This document shows, in pieces, positions 1-8,439 of a DNA stretch of 23,332 nt. Under the pieces are notes generated by a model, which saw nothing but the letters and a program-made list of their open reading frames with translations, did no database searches and was not told the origin of the DNA. Source of the DNA: an uncultured Bdellovibrionales bacterium. GTDB taxonomy: Bacteria > Bdellovibrionota > Bdellovibrionia > Bdellovibrionales > JAMPXM01. The position numbers were made by a program, and so were the translations under genes. Each line of letters starts with the position of its first letter. The stretch's first letter is position 1. The DNA is taken from positions 1 to 23,332 of the forward strand of contig CALBDW010000098.1 of NCBI GenBank assembly GCA_937927435.1, read 5' to 3'.

Positions 1-1022
1 CTCTTCTTGTCGTTGCTTTCGCGCTGGCGGGCCGGATCGATATCGATCTCACAAGCGAACCGATCGGGACAGACAGCGACGGCGACGAAGTTTACCTCAA
101 GGAAATCTGGCCGACGCACGACGAGCTGCAACCACTCCTGCAGGCGCATGTAAACGCCGCCCAATTCTCGAGAAGCTATGGCGACGTCTTTACGGGCGAT
201 GCCAATTGGAGGTCTTTGCAGACGACGGACGACGTCTCTTACAAATGGGATCCCGATTCCACATACATCCAAAAGCCGCCTTTTCTTGAAAAAGACCTCA
301 TTGAGGTGAGCGCAAACCGCAAACCCATTCAAAACGCGCGCATTCTGGCGGTCTTCGGCGATTTCATCACCACCGACCACATTTCGCCGGCCGGTTCGAT
401 CTCGCCTCAAAGCCCGGCCGGTCAATACTTGATCTCGCTCGGAGTCGATCCCAAAGATTTCAACTCCTATGGCTCGCGCCGGGGCAACCACGAAGTCATG
501 ATGCGCGGAACGTTCGCTAACGTCCGAATCCGCAACCTTATGGTCGAACGGGAAGGTGGTTTCACGAAGCTGTATCCGGGCGGCACTGAGACCTCGATTT
601 ATGATGCGGCGATGGAGTACCGGAAAAACGGCGTCCCGCTCGTCGTCTTCGCGGGCCGCGAATACGGGTCCGGCTCCTCCCGCGACTGGGCGGCCAAAGG
701 CCCCCGCCTTCTCGGCGTACGCGCCGTCGTCGCCGAAAGCTTCGAACGCATCCACCGTTCGAATCTCGTCGGCATGGGTATTTTGCCGCTTCAGTTCACC
801 GACGGCTGCACCGTTTCGTCCCTGGGGCTGCGTGGAGATGAACTTGTGAGCGTAAACGGACTGGACATGCTCAAACCGGGCGCGATGCTCGATCTCGTGA
901 TCGACCACGCCGATGGGCGGAGGCAAACCGTGCCCGTACTCGCCCGCATCGATACACCGAACGAAGTCAAATATTACGATGCAGGCGGAATCCTGCCGTA
1001 CATGCTCGGAAGACTTTCATAA
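1..1022 (+). CDS. acnA: Aconitate hydratase, C-terminal part (5' end outside window)
   Basis: Open frame from the window edge (first full codon at 3) to TAA at 1020-1022, about 339 residues, which is the last third of an AcnA/IRP1-type aconitase (usually near 900 residues). The enzyme interconverts citrate and isocitrate in the TCA cycle in the cytosol. The visible part begins at LVVAFALAGRIDIDL, continues through the linker (VYLKEIWPT) and contains the C-terminal swivel domain with GDFITTDHISPAG, the substrate-binding GSGSSRDWAAKG loop and SNLVGMGILPLQF. The [4Fe-4S] cysteines lie upstream of the window. An internal TTG at 216 is not the real start, because homology continues to the edge. 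Its stop abuts the stop of the convergent stress-protein gene with no terminator between them. AcnA class rather than AcnB is clear from these motifs. Confidence 0.95.
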   Translation, partial: LLVVAFALAGRIDIDLTSEPIGTDSDGDEVYLKEIWPTHDELQPLLQAHVNAAQFSRSYGDVFTGDANWRSLQTTDDVSYKWDPDSTYIQKPPFLEKDLIEVSANRKPIQNARILAVFGDFITTDHISPAGSISPQSPAGQYLISLGVDPKDFNSYGSRRGNHEVMMRGTFANVRIRNLMVEREGGFTKLYPGGTETSIYDAAMEYRKNGVPLVVFAGREYGSGSSRDWAAKGPRLLGVRAVVAESFERIHRSNLVGMGILPLQFTDGCTVSSLGLRGDELVSVNGLDMLKPGAMLDLVIDHADGRRQTVPVLARIDTPNEVKYYDAGGILPYMLGRLS

Positions 1023-1970
1023 TCACGCGCTCAGTTTCCGGTCGCGCGGTACGGGCACGATGAGAACAGGCCGTGCCGCGCCGTAAATCACGTCCCGCGC
1101 CACACTTCCAAGAAACGCCTGTTCCACAGGACCCGCATACGTCGTCATGGCGACCAAGTCGGCGTTCTCATTTCTCTCAACATCGATGATGGTCTGACTA
1201 AGGCCGTCGCCCGAACTGATTGAAACGATCTTACACCTAACCCCCTGGTCTTCCGCGAGTTTTTCCCAGGCGGCCATCTTCTTGTTCTTTCTCTGCTGTT
1301 CTTCATTCCATGCTTCGGAAACAAGCAGCGGATCGAGGCTTACGCCCCAATCGCCCGCCAAAGTTAATGAGCGAAACGCCAAATCATTGACGTGGAAGAC
1401 GACGACAGCAGCGCCGACTTTCTTCGCGATATCCAACAAATGACGGAAGACGATTTCGGAATCTTCGGAAAAATCCGTCGGAAACAAAATGCGTTCGATT
1501 TTTTCCGGCGGTTCCGTTTTCGGATTCACGACGACGATGGGCACGGTCGACGTCGCGATTAGATACTCGGTAAAACTTCCCAATCGGATTTGCTTCAGGC
1601 GGTCCGGTCCATGTGCCGCGACGACTATGGCGCTTGCTTTTTGTCGGTTCGCCTCTTCAACCAGAGCCCTCGCTTCCGAGCGCCGCGATCGCGTCACGTC
1701 TTCGCGAAATATAAGCCGCGGCTCCGCGATGTTCTTGACGTTCACCTTTGCAACCAAGCTACGGATGTTCCGGATCGCCACATCGGAAAGCACCTCTTTT
1801 AAAGGGACCGGAACTTTTCCGCTGAGCCACGTGAGATTCCGGTGCGAGATCACCGAGACGGGCGTTGCTTGCGTCTCGAGAGCCGAACTCCAAAGGGAAG
1901 CGACTTTCCCCACGCGCTGAGCGATTTCGAGATCTTGATCGGTCGGATCAACAGCCCAAAACACAACCAT
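1023..1970 (-). CDS. Tandem-domain universal stress protein (UspA family)
   Basis: 315 residues with two Usp folds in tandem, roughly 1-150 and 158-305. Each half ends in the typical strand-loop-helix-strand pattern: AAHGPDRLKQIRLGSFTEYL followed by VPIVVV, and TYAGPVEQAFLGSVARDV followed by PVLIVP. The second half opens with ERILFPTDFSEDS, a standard Usp N-terminus. The ATP-binding motif G-x2-G-x9-G-(S/T) is incomplete in both halves: the final GS is present but the second glycine is not, so nucleotide binding is uncertain. Usp proteins are cytosolic stress or starvation proteins with no single known reaction. The ATG at 1970 is preceded by AGGGGA at good spacing. It is divergent from the ene-reductase gene, with a 118-nt shared upstream region. 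Confidence 0.88.
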   Translation of the reverse strand: MVVFWAVDPTDQDLEIAQRVGKVASLWSSALETQATPVSVISHRNLTWLSGKVPVPLKEVLSDVAIRNIRSLVAKVNVKNIAEPRLIFREDVTRSRRSEARALVEEANRQKASAIVVAAHGPDRLKQIRLGSFTEYLIATSTVPIVVVNPKTEPPEKIERILFPTDFSEDSEIVFRHLLDIAKKVGAAVVVFHVNDLAFRSLTLAGDWGVSLDPLLVSEAWNEEQQRKNKKMAAWEKLAEDQGVRCKIVSISSGDGLSQTIIDVERNENADLVAMTTYAGPVEQAFLGSVARDVIYGAARPVLIVPVPRDRKLSA

Positions 1971-2088
1971 CTGGGGTCCCCTTTTCTTCGATCATAGCCC
2001 CAGGGTTCCTCGCGTCGCCTTACTCATTCGATCAAGATTTCTTTTCCTCCCCAATGACTCGGGCGCAGAAACTTGGTATTTTCGTCTC

Positions 2089-3150
2089 ATGAGTCGGCTT
2101 TTTACACCCATTCAAATTCGCGATGTCAAAATCCGGAACCGGATTTTCATGTCGCCCATGTGTCAGTATTCCAGCGAAAACGGTTTTCCCAACGAGTGGC
2201 ACCTCGTGCACCTCGGCGCTCGGGCGGCAGGCGGTGTCGGTCTCGTCATGGTGGAAGCGACGGCCGTGTCTCCCGAGGGACGTATTTCGCCCAACGACAC
2301 GGGCTTGTGGTCGAAAGAGCACGCCGAGCGCTTTCGTCCCATAACGGATTTCATTAAAGCTCAAGGCGCCGTAGCGGCGATCCAACTCGCGCACGCGGGT
2401 CGGAAAGCCTCGACAGCCCGTCCTTGGGAGGGCGGTAAGCCTCTTTCACCCGAGAATGGCGGTTGGGAGTGCGTCGCTCCGAGCACCATTCCATTCGCCG
2501 AAGGTTGGCCGACGCCACGGGAGCTTTCGCTCGGGGATCTCGATCGTCTTGAAGACGCGTTTAGAGAGGCGGCACTCTTGTCGTTGCAAGCCGGATTCGA
2601 CGTTGTCGAGATCCACATGGCGCACGGCTATCTCTTACACGAGTTCCTGTCTCCGCTTTCTAACCGACGCCAAGACGAATATGGCGGAAGCCTCGAAAAC
2701 CGCATGCGCTTCCCCTTACGGGTCGCGAAAGCGGTTCGCGCCGTTTGGCCGCAGGATAAACCGGTTTTCGTGAGAATCTCCGGAACCGATTGGGCGGAAG
2801 GCGGCTGGGATGTCGTTCAGAGTTGCGAATTCTGTTCGCGTCTTAAAGAAATCGGTATCGATTTAATCGATTGCTCCAGCGGCGGCCTGGTCCCTCATGG
2901 AGTTCCCCAGGTAGCTCCCGGTTACCAAGTTCCAATCGCGGAAGCGATCCGTAAATCCTGCGGGATGTTGACCGGAGCCGTGGGACTCATTACTGAGCCC
3001 CACCAAGCCGAAGAAATTCTCACTTCCGGTCGCGCCGATGCGATCTTTATCGGACGGGAATTGCTCCGCGATCCTCAGTGGGCATTGAAGGCGGCGAAAG
3101 TCCTGGGCGACGATATTCCCTGGCCTCGCCAATACGAACGGGCGAAATAG
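2089..3150 (+). CDS. NADH:flavin oxidoreductase, YqjM-like Old Yellow Enzyme
   Basis: 353 residues, full length for the family. It is an FMN-dependent (beta/alpha)8-barrel that reduces activated C=C bonds with NAD(P)H in the cytosol; the physiological substrate is unknown. YqjM-class signs are the redox-tuning cysteine in SPMCQYS (Cys25), AIQLAHAGRKAS, the substrate-binding pair in EIHMAHGYLLHEFLSPLSNR, DEYGGSLENR, the phosphate-binding region near GAVGLI and ADAIFIGRELLRDPQWA, and the C-terminal arginine-finger-like ending WPRQYERAK. Start is ATG at 2089; no strong Shine-Dalgarno is visible. Its last 104 nt overlap the 3' end of the convergent haem-protein gene. The residue pattern to the stop is family-like, so this gene's end is probably the original one. 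Confidence 0.93.
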   Translation: MSRLFTPIQIRDVKIRNRIFMSPMCQYSSENGFPNEWHLVHLGARAAGGVGLVMVEATAVSPEGRISPNDTGLWSKEHAERFRPITDFIKAQGAVAAIQLAHAGRKASTARPWEGGKPLSPENGGWECVAPSTIPFAEGWPTPRELSLGDLDRLEDAFREAALLSLQAGFDVVEIHMAHGYLLHEFLSPLSNRRQDEYGGSLENRMRFPLRVAKAVRAVWPQDKPVFVRISGTDWAEGGWDVVQSCEFCSRLKEIGIDLIDCSSGGLVPHGVPQVAPGYQVPIAEAIRKSCGMLTGAVGLITEPHQAEEILTSGRADAIFIGRELLRDPQWALKAAKVLGDDIPWPRQYERAK

Positions 3151-4324
3151 AATTGAGACGACGGGCGGCTTCCGCGCTCTCATTTATCGCGCGCCGGCTG
3201 ATCGCTGGCGTCGTCTCAAAGTAACCGAAAGCCCGAAGGTTACGGCTGTGCCATGGTCGTTCAGAGCCGCCCATTCCCGAGCCGCTTTGGCTCATATTAA
3301 AGCCTGCGTTCGCATAAGCTTCCTGTTCGAACAACGGAAGCGACAACGCGGGAAAATTTCTTTGACCGAAATCCACTGCAGCTTGAGCTACATGACAACT
3401 TACACAATCCATTGTACCGGACGAGTGCCTTTTTGGATTCTCCGCTGAATAGGCCGCCTTGAGGGCTGTGAGAATCTCCTCTTCGCCCACCGCGTTTTGG
3501 AGGAGCTTCTTACCTTTCAGGAAAAGGTCCCATCGTTCGCCCTGAGACGGAGCAGGCAAAAGCTTCGACTTGACGAAATCATCACCCGCCGACGAGGCGT
3601 TGATGAAACTCTGTTGGACCGCAGACTCACCTAAGCGCGGGATTCGAATCGGGATAATCTCCCCTTCCGAATCGATATCGAATCCGCCAAAGACCCAAAA
3701 GACGCTCGCCCCGGCGACGGTCATGAAGGTCAGTCGCGTCAAGTTCTCCCCGCCCGCGTATTGAAGGACCAACCTTTTGAGATGCACGGCAAACGGACCG
3801 TTCAAACCCTGATGCCTTAGTACCGGGTGTACCTGCAACGGAAAGCCTTTCAGCGAATAGCCGTAAAGGTCACGGATTTGTTCCAGTTCCTTAAGAAATC
3901 TCGCGAATTCTTCTTCCGTCAAATCGTAAAACGAATGAAGAGCCGCATCGATCGTCAAGACGCCACCGCTTGGCGAACGAATCACCGGCTGCCATGTCAT
4001 ACGAATCTGGCGCCGGCAGGCCGGAACGCGATCGCTGAAACACGGATCAAAACGCATCGCGATCACACGAAGAGAACGCCGTTCCTCCTCTTTACGCTGC
4101 AACTGACTAAGGGCCGGAATGCGGTCAAGATAACGAGCCGGGATAAGAGAATCGCCGCGGGCTTTATCAGCCAAACGAATCATGGCGTCGTTATCCGCCG
4201 AATCAGGCAATGGATAAAGCACCGAGACATCGTTCAAATCCCATTCGCTCGCCGCTCGTGTCTGCGAGGCTAGAGCGACCCAAATACAAATGAAGATGAT
4301 ATGAAGCGGAAACTGATACCGCAT
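3047..4324 (-). CDS. Secreted protein with one c-type haem motif (CxxCH)
   Basis: 425 residues with an N-terminal signal peptide (hydrophobic segment about 6-19, probable cleavage after SQTRAA). One haem-attachment motif, CVSCH, lies at about 307-311, preceded by a roughly 280-residue domain that I do not recognise. After the motif come FNMSQSGSGMGG and RNLRAFGYFETTPAISRR. It is probably periplasmic and haem-binding, perhaps electron transfer; no enzymatic function can be assigned. ATG at 4324 is chosen because it gives a clean signal peptide, although no clear Shine-Dalgarno is visible. The final ~35 codons run antisense into the ene-reductase gene and look unlike the rest (Arg/Pro/Ser-rich), which suggests the original stop, perhaps just after AARRLNS, was lost. 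Confidence 0.75.
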   Translation of the reverse strand: MRYQFPLHIIFICIWVALASQTRAASEWDLNDVSVLYPLPDSADNDAMIRLADKARGDSLIPARYLDRIPALSQLQRKEEERRSLRVIAMRFDPCFSDRVPACRRQIRMTWQPVIRSPSGGVLTIDAALHSFYDLTEEEFARFLKELEQIRDLYGYSLKGFPLQVHPVLRHQGLNGPFAVHLKRLVLQYAGGENLTRLTFMTVAGASVFWVFGGFDIDSEGEIIPIRIPRLGESAVQQSFINASSAGDDFVKSKLLPAPSQGERWDLFLKGKKLLQNAVGEEEILTALKAAYSAENPKRHSSGTMDCVSCHVAQAAVDFGQRNFPALSLPLFEQEAYANAGFNMSQSGSGMGGSERPWHSRNLRAFGYFETTPAISRRAINESAEAARRLNSISPVRIGEAREYRRPGLSPPSMPTEDRGAIPVR

Positions 4325-4499
4325 AGGTACGGAAAGTCATAATGGACCGGTGAAGAGTTGTCCAACCCGTCCCCATTTGAGCGCCCCGACCCAACTGAAT
4401 TCGACTTGAGTTGAAAACGAATTGCGTCTTTAATGATTTAACACGACGCGCACATATAGTGCATTGAATCGCGAAGAGATCGATCCGGAGCGAGCCTTC

Positions 4500-6389
4500 A
4501 TGGCCCATTCACCGCAAGAAAAACGCCCAATCATTCACTCGTTAACCTTGACCGCTTTAGGAATCGTGCTCGGGGATATCGGGACCAGTCCGCTCTACTC
4601 CATGCGCGAAGCTTTTCACGGCCCTCACAGCGTTCCAGTCACAGCCGAAAACGTTTACGGCGTTTTATCACTGATTTTTTGGGCGCTCGTTTTAATTATC
4701 TCGGTGAAATACCTCGCATTCGTCCTGAAAGCGGACAATAAGGGCGAAGGCGGAGTGTTGGCGCTGACGGCTCTGGCGACTCCCTTCCGTCTCACAAGGG
4801 AGACAAAGAAATACCAACGCTTCTTTCTTCTGCTCGGTCTTTTCGGCGCGTCTCTTCTTTTCGGCGACGGGGTGATCACACCCGCTATTTCCGTCATGAG
4901 CGCGATCGAAGGGCTACACGTCGCGACACCGTTATTCGATCCGTACGTCATTCCGCTCACACTGCTCATACTGGCCTTTCTTTTCTTCAATCAAAGGCAT
5001 GGCACCGCGAGAATCGGTTCCGTTTTCGGACCCATTCTTCTTTTGTGGTTCACCACTCTCGGCGTACTCGGACTCTCCAGCATTTGGCGAAACCCGCACG
5101 TTCTCACCGCGATCAATCCGCAACACGCGCTTCATTTCTTCGCCGCGAACGGAATCCGCGGCTTCATCGTTCTCGGCGCCGTCTTCCTCGTCGTGACCGG
5201 GGGTGAAGCGCTTTACGCGGATATCGGGCATTTCGGCAAAAACCCGATCCGGCGCGCGTGGTTTTTCATCGCGCTTCCCGGTCTCCTCTTGAATTATTTC
5301 GGCCAGGGCGCGCTGCTACTTTCCGACCCAAGCGCGGCCGTGAACCCGTTTTTCCATCTCGCGCCGAGGTGGGCTTTGATTCCCCTCGTACTCCTTGCCA
5401 TGGTGGCCACCGTAATCGCGTCCCAAGCGATGATCTCGGGAGTTTTCTCACTCACGCGGCAGGCGACCCAGCTCGGCTTTGCACCCCGCTTCCGGATTGT
5501 CCACACCTCGAGCGAGGAGATCGGGCAGATTTACGTTCCCCACATCAATTGGGCGCTCTTCATTCTCGCTTCATGGCTGGTTTTGGAGTTCAGATCTTCA
5601 AGCCGTCTGGCCGCGGCCTACGGGATCGGCGTCTCCATGACCATGGTCATCACGACCGTACTCGCCTGCTCGATCGCGCCGCTCGTTCTGCGATGGAATA
5701 AGCTCCAAGCCGTTCTCGCCTTTATCTTCTTCCTATCCATCGACATAGTCTTTATGACCGCGAACCTGACAAAAATCTCCGACGGCGGTTGGTTTCCTCT
5801 CGTTTTGGCGGTCGCTGTTTTCACTCTCATGACGACATGGAAAAGAGGCCGCCAGATCCTCATGCAAAGAATCAAGGAAAGAACCGTTCCCTTTTCGAAG
5901 TTCCTTGAACAGATCCGCGTCAATCCACCGGTCCGCGTTCCCGGAACCGCCGTCTTCATGACCAGCGATCCAGAAGGCACCCCGATGGCGCTCGTTCATA
6001 ATGTGCGCCATAACCGCGTCCTGCACACGAAGAACATCCTCCTAACCGTCATAACGGAAGAGGAACCCCACGTGCCGAAGGATCGGCGCGTGCAGATTAA
6101 CGGTCTGAATGAGGCCTTCTACCGGATCACGGCGCATTACGGCTTTATGGAAACGCCGGACATCAAGGACATTATCAAGGCTTGCAAAAGAAAGAATTTT
6201 GAGCTGGAACTTTCGGAACTCACCTTCTTCCTCGGCCACGAAACGCTCTTTGCGTCTCGTAAGCCGGGAATGGCGATTTGGCGCGAGAAGCTTTTCGCGT
6301 TCATGTCCAAGAACGCAGAGAGGGCGACGAATTACTTCAACATTCCCCCCAACCAGGTGATGGAGGTCGGGCTCCAAATCGAGCTTTAA
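4500..6389 (+). CDS. kup: Low-affinity potassium uptake transporter Kup
   Basis: 629 residues from ATG at 4500, the normal Kup/KUP/HAK length. It is an integral inner-membrane K+:H+ symporter. The N-terminus carries the family signature GIVLGDIGTSPLYSMREAF, followed by about 12 hydrophobic segments (for example FLLLGLFGASLLFGDGVITP and GFIVLGAVFLVVTGGEALYA) to about residue 450, then a cytosolic domain of about 180 residues beginning near VPGTAVFMTSDPEGTP. An in-frame TTG at 4464 would add 12 residues, but GGAG nine nt before the ATG at 4500 favours the shorter form. Its stop is 6 nt from the stop of the convergent lipoprotein gene. No c-di-AMP or potassium riboswitch was seen in the 175-nt leader region. 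Confidence 0.96.
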   Translation: MAHSPQEKRPIIHSLTLTALGIVLGDIGTSPLYSMREAFHGPHSVPVTAENVYGVLSLIFWALVLIISVKYLAFVLKADNKGEGGVLALTALATPFRLTRETKKYQRFFLLLGLFGASLLFGDGVITPAISVMSAIEGLHVATPLFDPYVIPLTLLILAFLFFNQRHGTARIGSVFGPILLLWFTTLGVLGLSSIWRNPHVLTAINPQHALHFFAANGIRGFIVLGAVFLVVTGGEALYADIGHFGKNPIRRAWFFIALPGLLLNYFGQGALLLSDPSAAVNPFFHLAPRWALIPLVLLAMVATVIASQAMISGVFSLTRQATQLGFAPRFRIVHTSSEEIGQIYVPHINWALFILASWLVLEFRSSSRLAAAYGIGVSMTMVITTVLACSIAPLVLRWNKLQAVLAFIFFLSIDIVFMTANLTKISDGGWFPLVLAVAVFTLMTTWKRGRQILMQRIKERTVPFSKFLEQIRVNPPVRVPGTAVFMTSDPEGTPMALVHNVRHNRVLHTKNILLTVITEEEPHVPKDRRVQINGLNEAFYRITAHYGFMETPDIKDIIKACKRKNFELELSELTFFLGHETLFASRKPGMAIWREKLFAFMSKNAERATNYFNIPPNQVMEVGLQIEL

Positions 6390-6392
6390 CCC

Positions 6393-6411
6393 CTATCACT
6401 TCGCTTGATAG
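6393..6411. other. Small stem-loop between convergent stops
   Basis: Perfect 6-bp inverted repeat CTATCA / TGATAG with loop CTTCGCT, spanning the gap between the kup stop and the VWA-gene stop and including the latter. There is no T-run on either side, so a weak or Rho-assisted transcription end is the most that can be suggested. Confidence 0.25.
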
Positions 6412-7505
6412 ACCACCTGGACGAGGTCACCCGGATACAGCGTGTATGACTGGACGATCCGGATGGAGTTATCCGTCACTTGGTAATTTTTCGGATTGAC
6501 CGGGAATCCGTTGTGGAGGACGGAAACGACATCTTTGCCTTTAATCGAGTTCGGCAACGTGAAGACGTTTTCAATCCCTTTCTCCACGTGTTTCGCCAAT
6601 GCATCGAACGTCGCCGTCCAATCGGTTTGACAGATATCGTAAACAGCACCCCCCGTCTTGGAAGCGAGGTCGACGTAGGCAGTACCGGTCGCGTCACCGC
6701 ATTTCTTTCCGTTCGGAAGTTGCACGAAAGCGGAGACCATCGGCGTTTGCCCATTCAGGTTCTCCCGCGCGATCGCGAGGAATTTGTCGATGGGCCAGCT
6801 CGAGTTATCATCCGTAACGAAGACGAAGACTTTTTTCGAATGTTCATTTTTACTTAAGAAGGATCTCAAGCTGCCACGAATATTCTTCGAGTGTGCGATT
6901 TCCGTCGCGATCGGTTCGCTCGACGTCCGAGGTTTAAAAAGGCTCGCGTCGTCGATTTGTTTGCAGGTCGCCGACGGATTCGTCGTCGCGCACATCGACG
7001 AAGCCGCCAAGAGGACCGCATCCCAGCTCGTCACGTCTTGCTTGATATGGACATAGTCAGGACCCGAGGGCAGGTAAACTCCCGTCCCCGACGTTCCATA
7101 TTTGGAAATCAAAGCCATACGCACGTTTGCCGATTTACCGACTTTATCGGCGAAGGCTTTGACGTTGTTGCGGACATGCGCCGCCTCAGCGCTCATAGAG
7201 CCGGAGTTATCAACCACCCAAACAATATCGACATACGCGTTCCGGTCGATGGACTGCACCATGAAATCGTACGTCTTTAACGTGCGGGGCGCGGGCGTGG
7301 AGCCGCCATTGCCGCCTCCACCGGGGTGATTCGGATACGAGCCCGAGAAGGAGTCGTCATCATCGAAATCCACACCGAATTGGGAGCCGGAGCTTGAATC
7401 CGAGAAAGCCCCGAACTGAGGACCACCGCAGTTTTGGAAGGAGAGCACCACGGTAACAAGCCCTACTAGTGCCAGAGGAACATTATATTTAATGAGTTTG
7501 TTCAT
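6396..7505 (-). CDS. VWA-domain lipoprotein
   Basis: 369 residues from ATG at 7505; a TTG at 7523 would add six residues, but GAGGGG lies just before the ATG. The N-terminus is a lipoprotein-like signal ending SFQNC, with Cys26 as the probable lipidated residue, followed by GG and a flexible Ser/Gly/Asp-rich linker to about residue 75 with DDDD and GGGGNGG stretches. A von Willebrand A domain follows (about 90-300), with the metal-ion-dependent adhesion motif DNSGSMS at about 99-105. The C-terminal ~70 residues resemble a small beta domain. Likely envelope-anchored with a ligand-binding or adhesion role; the ligand is unknown. It lies convergent with kup and is transcribed from the 7506-7866 region. 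Confidence 0.82.
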   Translation of the reverse strand: MNKLIKYNVPLALVGLVTVVLSFQNCGGPQFGAFSDSSSGSQFGVDFDDDDSFSGSYPNHPGGGGNGGSTPAPRTLKTYDFMVQSIDRNAYVDIVWVVDNSGSMSAEAAHVRNNVKAFADKVGKSANVRMALISKYGTSGTGVYLPSGPDYVHIKQDVTSWDAVLLAASSMCATTNPSATCKQIDDASLFKPRTSSEPIATEIAHSKNIRGSLRSFLSKNEHSKKVFVFVTDDNSSWPIDKFLAIARENLNGQTPMVSAFVQLPNGKKCGDATGTAYVDLASKTGGAVYDICQTDWTATFDALAKHVEKGIENVFTLPNSIKGKDVVSVLHNGFPVNPKNYQVTDNSIRIVQSYTLYPGDLVQVVYQAK

Positions 7506-7781
7506 ATGCCCCTCGCCCCTCAATTACTTCAAAGTCTACCAGATGAGAGGGGCAATTCCGATGCCACCCGAAAAAACCAAGACTTTTGTTTTCGCGTTAA
7601 ACGCCTGTCTAAGGATTGGGCGCCATTTTTCGTTCTAATACGGTAATGCATTGAATTTACTTAGCTTTTTGACACATAGACCAAACTATAAGCATTGGTT
7701 TGAGGATAAACAGACGCGACGGCTCAAAAGTATACACATTTTTACCTTGTCATTCCCTGACAGCTTGGGAGACAACTCTGT

Positions 7782-7808
7782 CTGACAATTCAACACGCAC
7801 CATATAAG
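7782..7808 (+). promoter_or_regulatory. Tentative promoter of nuclease-like gene
   Basis: -35-like CTGACA (7782-7787) and -10-like TATAAG (7803-7808) with a short 15-bp spacer. A start near 7815 would place the CTGACA-N7-TGTCAG inverted repeat inside the leader. The spacer is shorter than ideal, so this is tentative. Confidence 0.25.
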
Positions 7809-7833
7809 CCACGAATTGGCGTGGCGTTTCTAC

Positions 7834-7852
7834 CTGACACCGTAAATGTCAG
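7834..7852. promoter_or_regulatory. Inverted repeat CTGACA-N7-TGTCAG, possible operator or leader hairpin
   Basis: Perfect 6-bp arms CTGACA and TGTCAG around CCGTAAA, ending just before the GGGGGGA ribosome-binding site (about 7857-7863) of the nuclease-like gene. Two further direct CTGACA hexamers lie upstream at 7757 and 7782. The arrangement fits a repressor site or an RNA hairpin that controls translation. Confidence 0.35.
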
Positions 7853-7866
7853 ACTATGGGGGGATT

Positions 7867-8439
7867 ATGAAAGCGGCTTTCACCGCTCTATTTGCTCTTC
7901 TTCTGTCCTTTTCGGCTCAAGCCGATATCCACGACGATTTCCAGGCTTTAAAAAACGTACGTAAGGATTACCAGGCGATCGGAACCATTTGCGAAGAAGT
8001 CGCCCGTCTGCAGCTCTCGCGACTGTACCAAGCGCCCTATTACAAAGTCGTCACCGGCATTGAGTACGGCAACTCAGGACGTACCATCGGCGAACTCGAC
8101 GTGATTGTTTTTGAATCCCGTACAGGAGAAGCCATCAAAGTCGCCGAAGTGAAATGCTGGAAAGATATGGGCGCGGGACTCTCCAAAGCTCGCAAACAGC
8201 GCCAACGTTTCATTCAAGCTCTTCGTTCGTCGCAACGTTTGTACTTCTGGTCCAGCGCGACCCACGAACAATTCGATCGTGACCAGTTCGACTCGATCCA
8301 AGAATTCGCATCGATCGCCCAAAAAGGCGCGACTCATTACGGTTATGATGACGAACTTGAATACTCGCTCTCGGAGCTGATGACTCTGCGGGCGATGCTG
8401 ATGGAGTGCCAGGACCGGGGCGAGTGCGCTCACCCCTAA
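7867..8439 (+). CDS. Secreted protein with PD-(D/E)XK nuclease-like core
   Basis: 190 residues from ATG at 7867, preceded by a strong GGGGGGA site; an upstream ATG at 7846 would bury the signal peptide. A clear signal peptide spans about 1-19 (cleavage near SAQA/D). The core shows a helix with ICEEVARLQL (Glu43/Glu44), then GRTIGELDVIVF and AIKVAEVKCW. The spacing of Asp78 and Glu94-x-Lys96 matches the D-Xn-ExK active site of the PD-(D/E)XK nuclease fold. This suggests an exported or periplasmic DNase-type enzyme, but the assignment rests on the motif only. The final TAA overlaps the first two bases of the repeat element at 8439. The 3' neighbour psd is convergent. Confidence 0.7.
   Translation: MKAAFTALFALLLSFSAQADIHDDFQALKNVRKDYQAIGTICEEVARLQLSRLYQAPYYKVVTGIEYGNSGRTIGELDVIVFESRTGEAIKVAEVKCWKDMGAGLSKARKQRQRFIQALRSSQRLYFWSSATHEQFDRDQFDSIQEFASIAQKGATHYGYDDELEYSLSELMTLRAMLMECQDRGECAHP

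Larger units (their letters stand above)
7506..7866. other. Intergenic region between divergent VWA and nuclease-like genes
   Basis: About 360 nt without a convincing ORF, AT-richer than its surroundings. It holds the upstream regions of both divergent genes. On the right side are repeated CTGACA hexamers (7757, 7782, 7834, and inverted at 7847), a TATAAG at 7803-7808 that could be a -10 box, and a perfect stem-loop GCCACG-AATTGG-CGTGGC at 7808-7825. TTGACA at 7669-7674 lacks a -10 at normal spacing (the nearest TATAAG is only 12 nt away). No known RNA family was recognised. Confidence 0.5.

Noticed and set aside
4325..4499. Riboswitch (c-di-AMP or K+-related) before kup
   Set aside because: No conserved riboswitch core seen in the short leader.
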